DNA from: a virus | Length of the DNA stretch: 33,967 bases | Virus record (IMG/VR): IMGVR_UViG_3300020420_000861 | Coordinates: 1 to 33,967 of that record | Direction: 5' to 3' (one strand) | In this document: piece after piece, positions 1 to 8,748 of the stretch | Numbering within the stretch: the stretch's first letter is position 1 | Layout: the number at the start of each line of letters is the position of its first letter | Position numbers and translations under genes: made by a program | Notes under the pieces: generated by a model | The model's database searches: none | Seen by the model: only the letters and a program-made list of their open reading frames with translations | Told to the model about the DNA's origin: nothing

Positions 1-243
1 GTAGACGTTGGTGATTGGATGTGGGACAATAGAGATAGTTACAACGGACTTTCAGTGCTTCCATACAATGGGGGAACCTACACACAAGCGCCATTTGAGG
101 ACTGCTCTAAGGAAACATATGAAGCAATGCTTGGTTCTCTTACCAAAGTTGACCTATCCATGGTTAGGGAAGAGGAAGACAATACAGACCTTAAGGGCGA
201 AGTGGCCTGCGCAGGTGGTGCTTGCGAAGTTAAATTTATTTAA
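1..243 (+). CDS. nrdJ: Class II (B12-dependent) ribonucleotide reductase, C-terminal fragment
   Basis: The reading frame is open from the first base and ends at TAA, so this is the last 80 codons of a longer gene. Two signals point to adenosylcobalamin-dependent ribonucleotide reductase: a segment close to its conserved C-terminal region (GLSVLPYNGGTY followed by APFEDC) and a terminal redox pair CAGGAC, the Cys pair that re-reduces the active site in this family. The enzyme converts ribonucleotides to deoxyribonucleotides and needs no oxygen or separate radical subunit. It fits with ThyX, dUTPase and a glutaredoxin in the same window. The catalytic barrel lies upstream and cannot be checked. 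The identification is by recalled family pattern, quite sure for the family and less sure for the exact class II subtype. Confidence 0.8.
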   Translation, partial: VDVGDWMWDNRDSYNGLSVLPYNGGTYTQAPFEDCSKETYEAMLGSLTKVDLSMVREEEDNTDLKGEVACAGGACEVKFI

Positions 244-251
244 AAAAGTAC

Positions 252-280
252 TTGCATTAATTGATATAATTTAGTAATAT
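252..280 (+). promoter_or_regulatory. Sigma-70-like promoter
   Basis: TTGCAT (252-257), 17-base spacer, TAATAT (275-280). It lies just after the reductase stop and 27 bases before the next start codon at 307, which has its own AAGGAG ribosome site. It probably starts the transcript for the small protein, cochaperonin and thyX genes. Confidence 0.55.
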
Positions 281-306
281 TAATCTACCATTAAAAAGGA
301 GTTATT

Positions 307-582
307 ATGTTTGGTGATAAAGAAGAAGATCTATTGACAAAAGATGAACACATTGTAAATTTTATGAGAGCATTTGTGGCGATTGAAGAGGAAATGCAAC
401 CTTTGAAGGAGCACCTTAGAGATCTAAGAAGCAGTTATGCTGAGAATGATTGGTTAACTAAGGAGGATATGAGAATGGCAGTGAAGGTTTTTAGGATGCT
501 AAAATCTGGTGATGATCTTGAAATGATCACCGATTACTTTAATCATCTTAAGCATAATTTTGGAGGCGCTGATGTCGAATAG
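307..582 (+). CDS. Small charged helical protein, possibly GapR/DUF2312-like
   Basis: A 91-residue protein with AAGGAG seven bases before ATG. It is almost entirely helical and charged, with a long predicted coiled helix (residues 14-50) and a second basic stretch around KEDMRMAVKVFRMLK. The order of a long helix, a YAE segment and then a K/R-rich helix recalls the nucleoid protein GapR (DUF2312), which binds overtwisted AT-rich DNA. That resemblance is weak and by eye. It is the first gene after a promoter and overlaps the next gene by 11 bases. If not GapR-like it remains an unassigned phage early protein. Confidence 0.7.
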   Translation: MFGDKEEDLLTKDEHIVNFMRAFVAIEEEMQPLKEHLRDLRSSYAENDWLTKEDMRMAVKVFRMLKSGDDLEMITDYFNHLKHNFGGADVE

Positions 583-898
583 AGTAGAATATTTGAAACC
601 TTTAAATAGGTATGTTACAATAATCCCTCATTTTAACGAAAACAGAGCGGAGACGGGAGTGCTTTTGCCGGAGGACTTTAAACAAGAAGACTCTAGATTT
701 ATCAAAGCGACAATTGTACATGTTGCAACAGATTGTAAAGATGACCTAAAAAGAATGAAAAACACTTCTAGGTCTTCAACCGTAACTGCTGTTGTAGACC
801 GAGCAATGATTGAAGAGGTTGATCTTTCGGATAGAAAGCACTACGTTGTGCTAGAAAATTACATAGTCGGAATCTACAGAGGACCAAATGAGAGTTAG
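572..898 (+). CDS. GroES-like cochaperonin
   Basis: 108 residues from the ATG at 572, chosen because GGAGG sits at 562-566; a TTG four codons earlier would fall on top of that site. The protein follows the GroES pattern: an opening strand YLKPLNRYVTIIPH matching the GroES start, a probable mobile loop (residues 22-44) containing a hydrophobic tripeptide VLL where GroES has IVL, and a closing strand ENYIVGIYRG matching the GroES end. Like phage T4 gp31 it is diverged from bacterial GroES and may have a modified loop or cavity for phage capsid folding. The phage also carries a GroEL at 15192, far from this gene, so the two are under different promoters. The stop overlaps thyX by 11 bases. Fairly sure of the fold, less of the partner. 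Confidence 0.7.
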   Translation: MSNRVEYLKPLNRYVTIIPHFNENRAETGVLLPEDFKQEDSRFIKATIVHVATDCKDDLKRMKNTSRSSTVTAVVDRAMIEEVDLSDRKHYVVLENYIVGIYRGPNES

Positions 899-1592
899 TT
901 TGTTTGGAGATGATATTGGTGCGGTTGAATACGTTTCACATATGGGTTCAGATTTGTCGGTTGTTAATGCGGCCAGAGTATCTTTCGGAACAGAAAAAGA
1001 TACAGTTGACGAGAAAGACGTCAAGTTAATTAACTACCTTATGAAGCACAATCACACTTCTCCTTTTGAGCACTGTGTTCTTACTTGTAAGTTCACAGTG
1101 CCTTTGTTTATAAGGAGTCAGCACCATAGGCACCGTACTTGGGCGTACAATGAAATCTCAAGACGGTATACTTCTATAGATATGAAGTTTTATGAACCAG
1201 AGCAATTTAGAACGCAACATAAAAGTAATAGGCAAGCAAGCAACAACGAGTTAGTTAATCCAATTCTTGACTACAATAGGTCAGGTTTTCCTATATCTTC
1301 AGATGCCTCTCAACTTGTTAGATCTCATCATGTGGAATCTTTAAAGTTATTTGAAAAATTGCTAGATGCCGGAGTTTGCAGAGAACAGGCGCGGGGTATT
1401 TTACCACAAAACCTTTACACTCAATATTTTGGTACCGCAAATTTACATAACATGCTGAAGTTCATTTCGCTTCGTGTGCACGAAGGGGCACAATGGGAGA
1501 TACAAGAAGTTGCTAAAGCGTGCTTGCAAATTGCCAAGGAGCACTTTCCACATTCCGTGGAGTCTTTTATAAAGCATAAAATGGAGCACTGA
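888..1592 (+). CDS. thyX: Flavin-dependent thymidylate synthase ThyX
   Basis: ThyX makes dTMP from dUMP using methylenetetrahydrofolate, FAD and NADPH. The signature RHR-X7-S is at residues 81-91 (RHRTWAYNEIS) followed by RRY, and the substrate-binding region around residue 167 reads CREQARGILP. At 234 residues it is of normal length. The start at 888 lies inside the end of the cochaperonin gene, implying translational coupling. With dUTPase at 9776 and the reductase upstream it forms a thymidine-supply route typical of large phages. Its stop (TGA) overlaps the ATG of the lipoprotein gene by one base. Confidence 0.95.
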   Translation: MRVSLFGDDIGAVEYVSHMGSDLSVVNAARVSFGTEKDTVDEKDVKLINYLMKHNHTSPFEHCVLTCKFTVPLFIRSQHHRHRTWAYNEISRRYTSIDMKFYEPEQFRTQHKSNRQASNNELVNPILDYNRSGFPISSDASQLVRSHHVESLKLFEKLLDAGVCREQARGILPQNLYTQYFGTANLHNMLKFISLRVHEGAQWEIQEVAKACLQIAKEHFPHSVESFIKHKMEH

Positions 1593-3799
1593 TGAAAAAA
1601 TATTTGTTTTTATTTCTTATCTTGGGTTGTGCAGATACCCACAATACTGAGGAGTCTGCAGGTTCAGAGGATGAACCGAGGTTAATTCTTGGAGGTTCAG
1701 ACCTTGGAAGGGATGTACCGATAATTGATTGGCAACCACCTGAACCACAAGAACCGGACATGTCCGCCGAAGAAATTTGCGAATTGGTCTCAGTCGCAGA
1801 CGTTGAAGAATATTGCCTTTGCAATCAACAATGTTGCGACAGACAAAGATGGTATTGTCCACCTAACCCAAGTCAATCAATTGATGTGATGCAGGTTATT
1901 GTTGAGATATGTGATGAAAACAAAGTGCCCTGTACATATGGTCGAGATGAAGATTGCCCACCGCCACAAATTTTACACAGGAGTGATTGCTACACACAGT
2001 GGGACTGCCCCCCAGGTACAAGTGGAGAATTCATAGAGTGGTTCGAGTGCCAACTTGAGGATGGTACTCTAGGAAGACAGCAAGTACTCTGCAATAAAGG
2101 CAATCTTGTACACTTGCCCTGCCGGCCATGTAATCCAGAGCAATGCGACGGCGAAGACAATGACTGTGACGGCGGCATAGATGAGGGTCGGTTTGAATGT
2201 GAGAATGAGTGTGGCACAGGTTGGGGATTTTGTATTGATCAGCAAGTTGTAGATTGTAATGCAAATCAACCATCGGAAGAGAGGTGCAATTTTGAAGATG
2301 ATGACTGTGATGGTAATGTTGATGAAGGGCAAAGGAATGCTTGCGATAGGTGTGGACCCCTTATGGCAGATATTTGTGATGGCGACGACAACGACTGCGA
2401 CGGACTCACCGACGAAGAATTAGTCAGGGAGTGTGAGACAGATTGTGGGAGAGGGGTTGAGACATGTGAGTCTGGAAACTGGATCTCGTGCACTGCAAGA
2501 CAACCAAGCGAAGAAGAGTGTGACGGCGAAGACAACGATTGCGATGGACAAATTGATGAACAACTACAATGCCTCTGTACTATAGAGGATGTTGGCAACC
2601 TTGTGCCTTGCACAGAACCACCGCTGATCTGTGGTCAAGGTTTTAAAACTTGTGAGTGTATCGATGCTGAGTGCACGCAGACAAGAATGACTGAATGCGC
2701 CGCACTCTGCCAGTATGTTGCTATGCCTGGTCCGCCATGTGATCCTACATCTGGCATCGCTTTACAAATGGAAGAATGCAATAACTTTGATGAAGATTGT
2801 GATGCGTCTATAGATGAAGAACTAACTCAAGGTTGCTACACAGGTCCACCAGATACTTTCCTTGTGGGGGTTTGTAGACCTGGTGAGGTTTATTGTAGTA
2901 ATGGTGTATGGGGGAGCGATAAGAACAATAACTTCGAACCTGGACACTGTTCGGGTGAAGTTACTCCACAAGAAGAAATTTGTGATGGCGCAGACAATGA
3001 CTGCGATGGTGTTGTTGATTACGGTGAAGAAATAAGAGAGACTGATATATTGTTTATATTAGATTGGTCAGGTTCAATGGATGATGAGATTGCTGCAGTA
3101 AAGATTGCACTAAACAGGTTTGCTACTCACTTTGCAGCAGAGGAACCACTACAGTGGGGACTAGTGGTGGGACCAAAAGAGTTTCAAGAAGATGGAGATG
3201 AGTACTTGGTGAAAGTTTCAGACATATTGCCTTTCGATCAATTTCTTGCGAGTTTTGCAGCACTAGGAGATGAGGGGATGGATACTGGAAATGAAATGAT
3301 TCTTGACGCTGTTTACTTATCAGTACAGAACATATCAGGCAATGCCCCTGTTGATATTGCTGCTACAAAATGGTTTGCCGACACTGGATCAAGACCTGCT
3401 AAAGAAAATTTTTCTATAAACTGGCGTCCTAACTCGGAAAGAATTGTCATAATTTTCAGTGATGAAGTTGAGCAATCTTATCTGCAGTGGGCAGATCATG
3501 ATATCCAAGGGAGACCGATAACAAAAACAGTTGTAGAAAATGCAGTAAGGGCAGGTTTAGGTTTAAAGGTCTATGCTTTTTCAGGCGGCGGTTTCGCCGG
3601 CCGACCAGATTTTTGGACAGACATTAGTTTGGCAGGTAATGGTGGAAATTTTGATTTGACATCAAATGCTGTAAATATGTATAACGACCTGATGTCTATA
3701 ATTGATGAAGCGTGTTTGCCAAGAGAAGAGGAGCAGGATGAGTTTGAAAGAATATCGATGACTGCAACTTATGATGACCTTTTAGGTTTATGTTACTAG
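1592..3799 (+). CDS. Large lipoprotein with MopE-type Cys/Asp repeats and a von Willebrand A domain
   Basis: 735 residues. The start gives a short signal sequence ending in a lipobox, ILGC, with the lipidated Cys at 13; the +2 residue is Ala, so by the Lol rule it would go to the outer membrane of a Gram-negative cell. Residues 60-480 are very Cys-rich and hold six copies of a motif of the type CDGEDNDCDGxxDE (starting near residues 185, 232, 262, 310, 396 and 464), the putative metal-binding motif first noted in MopE and common in secreted proteins of Myxococcota and relatives. Residues 485-705 look like a vWA domain with a MIDAS motif DWSGSMD (491-497) and a later FSDE strand (622-625). Such proteins bind divalent ions and mediate adhesion. 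A phage copy could coat the infected cell to alter adsorption, or be part of a virion. It may be acquired from a bacterium. Domain calls are confident; the role is unknown. Confidence 0.85.
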   Translation: MKKYLFLFLILGCADTHNTEESAGSEDEPRLILGGSDLGRDVPIIDWQPPEPQEPDMSAEEICELVSVADVEEYCLCNQQCCDRQRWYCPPNPSQSIDVMQVIVEICDENKVPCTYGRDEDCPPPQILHRSDCYTQWDCPPGTSGEFIEWFECQLEDGTLGRQQVLCNKGNLVHLPCRPCNPEQCDGEDNDCDGGIDEGRFECENECGTGWGFCIDQQVVDCNANQPSEERCNFEDDDCDGNVDEGQRNACDRCGPLMADICDGDDNDCDGLTDEELVRECETDCGRGVETCESGNWISCTARQPSEEECDGEDNDCDGQIDEQLQCLCTIEDVGNLVPCTEPPLICGQGFKTCECIDAECTQTRMTECAALCQYVAMPGPPCDPTSGIALQMEECNNFDEDCDASIDEELTQGCYTGPPDTFLVGVCRPGEVYCSNGVWGSDKNNNFEPGHCSGEVTPQEEICDGADNDCDGVVDYGEEIRETDILFILDWSGSMDDEIAAVKIALNRFATHFAAEEPLQWGLVVGPKEFQEDGDEYLVKVSDILPFDQFLASFAALGDEGMDTGNEMILDAVYLSVQNISGNAPVDIAATKWFADTGSRPAKENFSINWRPNSERIVIIFSDEVEQSYLQWADHDIQGRPITKTVVENAVRAGLGLKVYAFSGGGFAGRPDFWTDISLAGNGGNFDLTSNAVNMYNDLMSIIDEACLPREEEQDEFERISMTATYDDLLGLCY
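2144..3022 (+). repeat. Six degenerate MopE-like coding repeats
   Basis: Six copies of a 14-residue unit with the pattern C-[DN]-x-x-D-[ND]-D-C-D-x-x-x-D-E lie in the lipoprotein. At DNA level they are diverged (GAC/GAT, TGC/TGT choices differ), and spacing is irregular (30 to 86 residues), so they are old protein repeats rather than a recent tandem duplication. Confidence 0.85.
3656..3685 (+). promoter_or_regulatory. Possible internal sigma-70 promoter
   Basis: TTGACA (3656-3661), 18-base spacer, TATAAC (3680-3685), within the end of the lipoprotein gene and about 105 bases before the start at 3790. It could give the two following genes their own transcription. Being inside coding DNA, it could also be chance. 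Confidence 0.3.
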
Positions 3800-4563
3800 A
3801 GTTTAGTAACATTGTAGTGGGGTCTTGTGTAAGTGCGCTTTTAAAATCCTACGTTAATAATTACCCGATAATTCTAGTAGATCAAAACATGCCAACCCCT
3901 GATGTTGAACTAGGGCAACTTGTCAGGGTGCAAAGTTTGCAGAGTAAAAGTGCTTTTGAGATATGGTCAATACTTAAATTTATCTTATCTATGAGGGGTA
4001 AAATAGTTAATACAGTTAGTTTGCCAAGTGTTAGAATTGAAGGGGATATTTTAACATTTCGTGATTCTAAAATTAAGTTTAATAAGTGTCATTTGTTCCA
4101 CGCACCTGTTGTCAGTTCTGACCTAGATATAAGCAGAGTAGACAGGAGAGATATGTATAAGACAGTAGATTTTTTAAGGTTAAAATTTTGTGACGCTACT
4201 AACTTAGGCAGCATATTTCCAAAAGATACATTTATTGACACAATTAAATCTATAGCAAAAAAAGATTTGATTGCTGTATCTTTCTTGGAGAAAGAAAACT
4301 TGAATTCTTTCGACTATTCTGATACAATTGTTAGAATGATTACGGAAAAACTTCTTTTAGATAGTGACAGAATAGTAAGACCATCGGTTGGTCGGCACAG
4401 TAGTTCTTTGCGCAAACCAAAATTGGAAGTGATAAAAAGAGATGTGTTCCCACTTGAAGAAGTAGTTTTCAAGAGCACCAAGAGGATAAAATATTATGAT
4501 GGGAAAAAGCGAATCAACATCATCAAGACATATTGCAGGAATAATCCCAGTATCCAAAGTTGA
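3790..4563 (+). CDS. Unknown protein with Rossmann-like N-terminus
   Basis: 257 residues, overlapping the end of the lipoprotein gene by 10 bases. I do not recognise the family with certainty. The N-terminus FSNIVVGSCVSALL followed by PIILVDQN has the strand, glycine turn, helix, strand and acid pattern of an FAD- or NAD-binding Rossmann fold. The rest is basic, with no catalytic motif I can name, and ends in a Lys/Arg-rich tail. The last 68 bases also encode the start of the next gene in another frame. It may act with that neighbour, which looks like a nucleotidyltransferase, but this is inference. Confidence 0.7.
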   Translation: MLLEFSNIVVGSCVSALLKSYVNNYPIILVDQNMPTPDVELGQLVRVQSLQSKSAFEIWSILKFILSMRGKIVNTVSLPSVRIEGDILTFRDSKIKFNKCHLFHAPVVSSDLDISRVDRRDMYKTVDFLRLKFCDATNLGSIFPKDTFIDTIKSIAKKDLIAVSFLEKENLNSFDYSDTIVRMITEKLLLDSDRIVRPSVGRHSSSLRKPKLEVIKRDVFPLEEVVFKSTKRIKYYDGKKRINIIKTYCRNNPSIQS

Positions 4564-5317
4564 ATCAGATATAGACCTAGTGTTGCATCCTAGTGCACTG
4601 CCAATAGCGAATAACTTCTATGCAATACAAAGGAGTATAGTAGAGTGTTCGTATATAGGATGCAAGACAATATGGGTTGTTTGTGATGAATCTGTAGCAC
4701 CGCTCTTGAAAAAAATATGTGGAGACTTTGTACTTAATCTAGATCAGCATGAGAGATCAAAATTTGCTAGGTACCCAAAGGAGCATAGAACATATACACC
4801 AGTTTTTTATGTTCCTACGTCTTACAAAAATATGAATAAAAATGGAATAGCAGTGTCAGTGATGGAAGGTGTTTACGCTAGTTATTCGATTAGTGATAAG
4901 TTAAGTAAATGGGTAGTGCCCTACAGATACTATGTTTCTATGCCATATGGTGTCTATTACCCGAGGGACGTAAACTTAAGATCAAAAATTAAAAGTAACG
5001 AATCAGTTTTTTTATCCCATCTAGGACAGAACGCTAGAGACAACAAGCACATAGGTTTTAGTTTTAGTGGCAGGCAGTTTAAACACTGCTCTTATTTGTT
5101 TAAAAGAATGAACGTGAAAGAGGATTATACACTTGACAAAGTATTTGATGATGTTATAATGAGTGAAAATAGTGAAACACATAACGTAGATTACTATTAC
5201 GATATATCTTCTTGGTCGGGTTATCAAAAGATGATGAGCGACCCTCTTACTGTAGACAGTGATTGGAGATATTGTTTTAATAATGCTTTTAAGAAAGATG
5301 AAAGGAATATAGTTTGA
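4496..5317 (+). CDS. Nucleotidyltransferase-like protein (GT-A-like N-terminus)
   Basis: 273 residues. The ATG at 4496 is preceded by AGAGGAT; it lies 68 bases inside the previous gene, an unusually long overlap. The first 90 residues look like the start of an NTP-transferase/GT-A fold: AGIIPV, then PSALPIANNFYAIQRSI and the strand TIWVVCDE, as in sugar-nucleotide transferases where PxAxP and an activation-type helix follow the nucleotide loop. The classic GxGTR loop is not seen, so activity is uncertain. The C-terminal half is Tyr-rich and unassigned. The stop TGA shares three bases with the TTG start of the polymerase gene. Confidence 0.7.
   Translation: MMGKSESTSSRHIAGIIPVSKVESDIDLVLHPSALPIANNFYAIQRSIVECSYIGCKTIWVVCDESVAPLLKKICGDFVLNLDQHERSKFARYPKEHRTYTPVFYVPTSYKNMNKNGIAVSVMEGVYASYSISDKLSKWVVPYRYYVSMPYGVYYPRDVNLRSKIKSNESVFLSHLGQNARDNKHIGFSFSGRQFKHCSYLFKRMNVKEDYTLDKVFDDVIMSENSETHNVDYYYDISSWSGYQKMMSDPLTVDSDWRYCFNNAFKKDERNIV
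5133..5160 (+). promoter_or_regulatory. Consensus sigma-70 promoter inside the upstream gene
   Basis: Perfect hexamers TTGACA (5133-5138) and TATAAT (5155-5160) with a 16-base spacer, 154 bases before the DNA polymerase start. It would let the polymerase and downstream nucleotide genes be transcribed separately from the lipoprotein genes. Confidence 0.5.
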
Positions 5318-8300
5318 GACAAGAATCAACAATACCCTTCGTGGGATTACATGCACATTCTGTGGCGGGTTCAATATTTGATGCGTTGGGGTACCCTCAG
5401 CAGCATATGGATTATGCATTTGAAAATGGCATGGATGCGCTTGCACTTACAGATCATGGTAATGCTAATGGTTTAGCATATCAAGTCTTGCATGCAAAAA
5501 AGATGAAGAGCGAGGGAAAAGATTTTAAACCAATCTTTGGTTGTGAAGCATATTTTGTGCCAAGTATTGCAAACTGGAAAGTTGATTACGAGAAGGCGAA
5601 AGAAGATTCTAAAAACGCAAAGGCGCTAGAGGACGTGCAATCAGGTGCAACTGTAGAAAATGAGGCGTCCAAAAAGAAGATGAAGTCTATTCTAAATAGG
5701 CGCAGTCACATGATACTATTAGCGATGAATCAGACAGGTCTTCAAAATATTTATAAGATGATATCAAAGTCTTATACTGGAGACCACTTCTATAGGTATC
5801 CAAGAATTGATTACGCCCTTTTGAAAAAGCATAACGAGGGAGTCATCGCCGCATCTGCCTGTTTAGGTGGTGTGTATGCTGGCAATTATTGGCAGAACAG
5901 AGATGAAGGCGAAGACGCTGTCCTCGATGCCATGCGGGAAACAACGCAGAAGATGCAATCCATATTTGGTGATCGATGGTATGGAGAACTGCAATGGAAT
6001 AACGTACCGGAGCAACATACTCTAAATCAGTTTATCATCCAGATGCACTATGAGTTTGGAATTGAACTTATATCGACAGCAGATTCACATTACTATTCTC
6101 CCGATGCCTGGAAAGATAGAGAACTTTACAAGAGATTAGGTTTCCTTGGCAGGAAAGTTGAATGGTTATCTGATGAGTTGCCAGTTGACGTTGATGATAT
6201 AGGGTATGAACTTTACCCCAAGAATGGCGATCAGATGTGGGAAAGTTATAAGAAATACTCTAAAGAATGCGGCGTAGAATATGATGATAATATTGTTTTG
6301 AATTCTATAAAGCGGACTTATGATATTGCGCACAATCGAATTGATGCATTTTTGCCAGATAATAAAGTTAGATTACCAGATTTTGTTGTACCTGACGGTA
6401 GCACAGCAGGGGAAACTCTTATTGCTTTGTCCGTAGCGGGAGCGAGAGACAAGGGTTTTGCTGATAATTCAATCTACATTGAACGATTAAAGCATGAGGT
6501 TAGGGTGATAGAAGAAAGGGGGTTCAGCAAGTACTTCCTTACTATGAAAAAGATTGCTGATGAGGCAACAAAGATGCAATTAGCAGGCGCAGGAAGAGGT
6601 TCTGCGGCGGGTTCTCTTGTTGCTTATGCCTTGGGTATTACCCAAATAGATCCTATCCGTTATGGACTGCAATTTGAAAGATTTTTAACCAAAGGTGGAT
6701 CAGGATATCCTGATATTGATTATGATGTGTCAGACCCTATGGTGCTCAAGGAACACCTCATAAGTGAATGGGGTGATGATGTTGTTGTTCCAATTACAAA
6801 TTGGAATACTTTACAACTAAGATCTCTAATAAAAGATATTTCAAAGTTTTATGGCATTGAGTTTTCTGAGGTCAATGCCGTAACCAATAAGATGGTTTTT
6901 GAGGCAACGCCACTAGCAAAGAAAGCGCACGGTATTACTGCAGGTGTTTACAATCCGACATTTGACGAACTTATGATGTACTCAGAATCTTTGCAAAAGT
7001 TTCTTGATAAGTATCCAGATGTAAAGACACACGTAAATGCACTTTATGGACAGACAAGGTCAGCGTCACGGCATGCTGGTGGCGTTGTGGTAGGCGAGAA
7101 TTTAAATCAATGGATGCCACTTATAAATTCAGGAGGAGTTAGGCAAACACCTTGGTCCGAAGGACAGAATGTCAGGCATCTTGAACCTATGGGTTTTATT
7201 AAATTTGATATTTTGGGACTTGCATCTTTACGAATGATAGAAGATGCGATTAGACATGTGCTCGTTAGATATGAGGGGGTTGAAGATCCGAACTTTGAAG
7301 ACATCAGGAACTTTTACGAAGATAAATTACATCCTGAAAAGATAGATTTAAATGACAGGGAGGTGTGGGAAAATGTATTTCATCAAGGAAAGTGGGCAGG
7401 TATATTCCAGTTTACAGAAGGTGGAGCACAATCTTTTTGTAAAAATGCTAAACCAAACAATATCACAGACCTTGCTGCCATTACTTCTATATATCGTCCT
7501 GGTCCATTATCTGCTGGGGTTGACAAAATGTATATCGGTGCAAAGGAAGAACCAGAAGAAGTAGACTATGTAAATGATTACGTCAGGGAAGTTACTGAAG
7601 AGACATACGGTTTCTTAATCTTCCAAGAACAGATTGCAATGCTTGCCCACAAGTTGGGTAAAGACTTGACACTAGATGAGGGTAACAAACTTAGAAAACT
7701 GCTCACGAAAAAAGGAACAGGATCTGCTGATGTAGAGAAGGATAAAATCTATGACAAGTTTCGTAGAGGTTGCATCGAAAAGGGGATGAAAGAATATGAA
7801 GCAAAACAGTTGTGGGAAAAGTTTGAGTATTTTTCAGGGTATGGTTTTAATAAGTCTCATGCTGTATCCTACTGTGTACTATCTTTTCAGTGTGCTTATT
7901 TACTTAATTATTATCCAGAATGCTGGTTGGCAGCATTTCTAGATAAAGAACCAGATAAGAGAAAAGAAAGAGCAATAAACATAGCAAAGTCTTATGGTTA
8001 CAATATTGAACCGTTGAACGTTAACACTTCAGGTGTCAGGTGGGAAATAAGTAAAGATGGCAAGACATTGATACAACCTCTATCTTCAATTAAGGGTCTT
8101 GGCATGACGGCGATTGAACAGATTATAGCGAACAGACCGTTCAACAAGATAGAAGACTTTTTATTTAATGAAAACATAGTTTACTCTAAACTTAACAAGA
8201 AGGCAGTCTCGGCGTTATGTTTAAGTCAAGCACTGAACTGCTTAATGGATGACAGATTTACAGGACTTAATCATTTCTGGTCTGCGGTTGCAGTAGAGAG

Positions 8301-8736
8301 ACCTCGTAAAGAAAAGAATCTTTTAGAGAATATTGAAAAGTTTCAGAATGAAGGCGACATGACGGAAGAGGAAAAACTACAGCACCTGGTTAACCTTACA
8401 GGTATTTTTCCAATCAGTTCTGTTGTCAATGAAAGTTTACAAAATTGGTTTGAAGAAAGAATGATTCCGCCAATATCTGAGTTCGATGCAGAACTCCAGG
8501 TTTGTTGGTTTATACCAAGACAAGTCTTGCAAAAGAAAACAAAAAATGGTAAACTGTTCTATGTAGTCAAGGTGATTGATGCTAATTCTGAAGAGAACAC
8601 TATAAAGTGTTGGGGAGTAGATCCAGAAAAAGACAGCATCTACATCAATAGACCTTACATGGCGAGGTTGGAATGGAATGCCCAGTGGGGATTCAGCACA
8701 AGATCCGTCAGAAGAAATTTTAAAATGTTAGCGTAG
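5314..8736 (+). CDS. dnaE: DNA polymerase III alpha subunit (DnaE type)
   Basis: 1140 residues, close to the usual length of DnaE. The TTG start at 5314 follows GAAAGGA and overlaps the previous stop. Domains in order: a PHP domain (residues 1-270) retaining metal ligands H13, H15, D47-H48 and D257/H259; the polymerase palm with GRGSAAGSLVAYALG (428-441) and catalytic Asp pair PDID (D467, D469); the fingers with YRPGPLSAGV and GYGFNKSHAVSY; a helix-hairpin-helix IKGLGMTAIEQII; and a C-terminal OB-like region. There is no proofreading exonuclease insertion, so it is DnaE- not PolC-like. A bacterial-type C-family polymerase as the phage replicase is less common than family A or B; no beta clamp is seen here, so it may borrow the host clamp or use one outside the window. 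Confidence 0.95.
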   Translation: MRQESTIPFVGLHAHSVAGSIFDALGYPQQHMDYAFENGMDALALTDHGNANGLAYQVLHAKKMKSEGKDFKPIFGCEAYFVPSIANWKVDYEKAKEDSKNAKALEDVQSGATVENEASKKKMKSILNRRSHMILLAMNQTGLQNIYKMISKSYTGDHFYRYPRIDYALLKKHNEGVIAASACLGGVYAGNYWQNRDEGEDAVLDAMRETTQKMQSIFGDRWYGELQWNNVPEQHTLNQFIIQMHYEFGIELISTADSHYYSPDAWKDRELYKRLGFLGRKVEWLSDELPVDVDDIGYELYPKNGDQMWESYKKYSKECGVEYDDNIVLNSIKRTYDIAHNRIDAFLPDNKVRLPDFVVPDGSTAGETLIALSVAGARDKGFADNSIYIERLKHEVRVIEERGFSKYFLTMKKIADEATKMQLAGAGRGSAAGSLVAYALGITQIDPIRYGLQFERFLTKGGSGYPDIDYDVSDPMVLKEHLISEWGDDVVVPITNWNTLQLRSLIKDISKFYGIEFSEVNAVTNKMVFEATPLAKKAHGITAGVYNPTFDELMMYSESLQKFLDKYPDVKTHVNALYGQTRSASRHAGGVVVGENLNQWMPLINSGGVRQTPWSEGQNVRHLEPMGFIKFDILGLASLRMIEDAIRHVLVRYEGVEDPNFEDIRNFYEDKLHPEKIDLNDREVWENVFHQGKWAGIFQFTEGGAQSFCKNAKPNNITDLAAITSIYRPGPLSAGVDKMYIGAKEEPEEVDYVNDYVREVTEETYGFLIFQEQIAMLAHKLGKDLTLDEGNKLRKLLTKKGTGSADVEKDKIYDKFRRGCIEKGMKEYEAKQLWEKFEYFSGYGFNKSHAVSYCVLSFQCAYLLNYYPECWLAAFLDKEPDKRKERAINIAKSYGYNIEPLNVNTSGVRWEISKDGKTLIQPLSSIKGLGMTAIEQIIANRPFNKIEDFLFNENIVYSKLNKKAVSALCLSQALNCLMDDRFTGLNHFWSAVAVERPRKEKNLLENIEKFQNEGDMTEEEKLQHLVNLTGIFPISSVVNESLQNWFEERMIPPISEFDAELQVCWFIPRQVLQKKTKNGKLFYVVKVIDANSEENTIKCWGVDPEKDSIYINRPYMARLEWNAQWGFSTRSVRRNFKMLA

Positions 8737-8748
8737 GAGGAAAATACA

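Noticed and set aside
2266-2613. Minus-strand Ser/Pro-rich frame in the lipoprotein gene
   Set aside because: Shadow of the Cys/Asp repeats, no start signals.
2144-3022. CRISPR-like repeats in the lipoprotein
   Set aside because: Repeats are coding, diverged and irregularly spaced; they follow the MopE motif.
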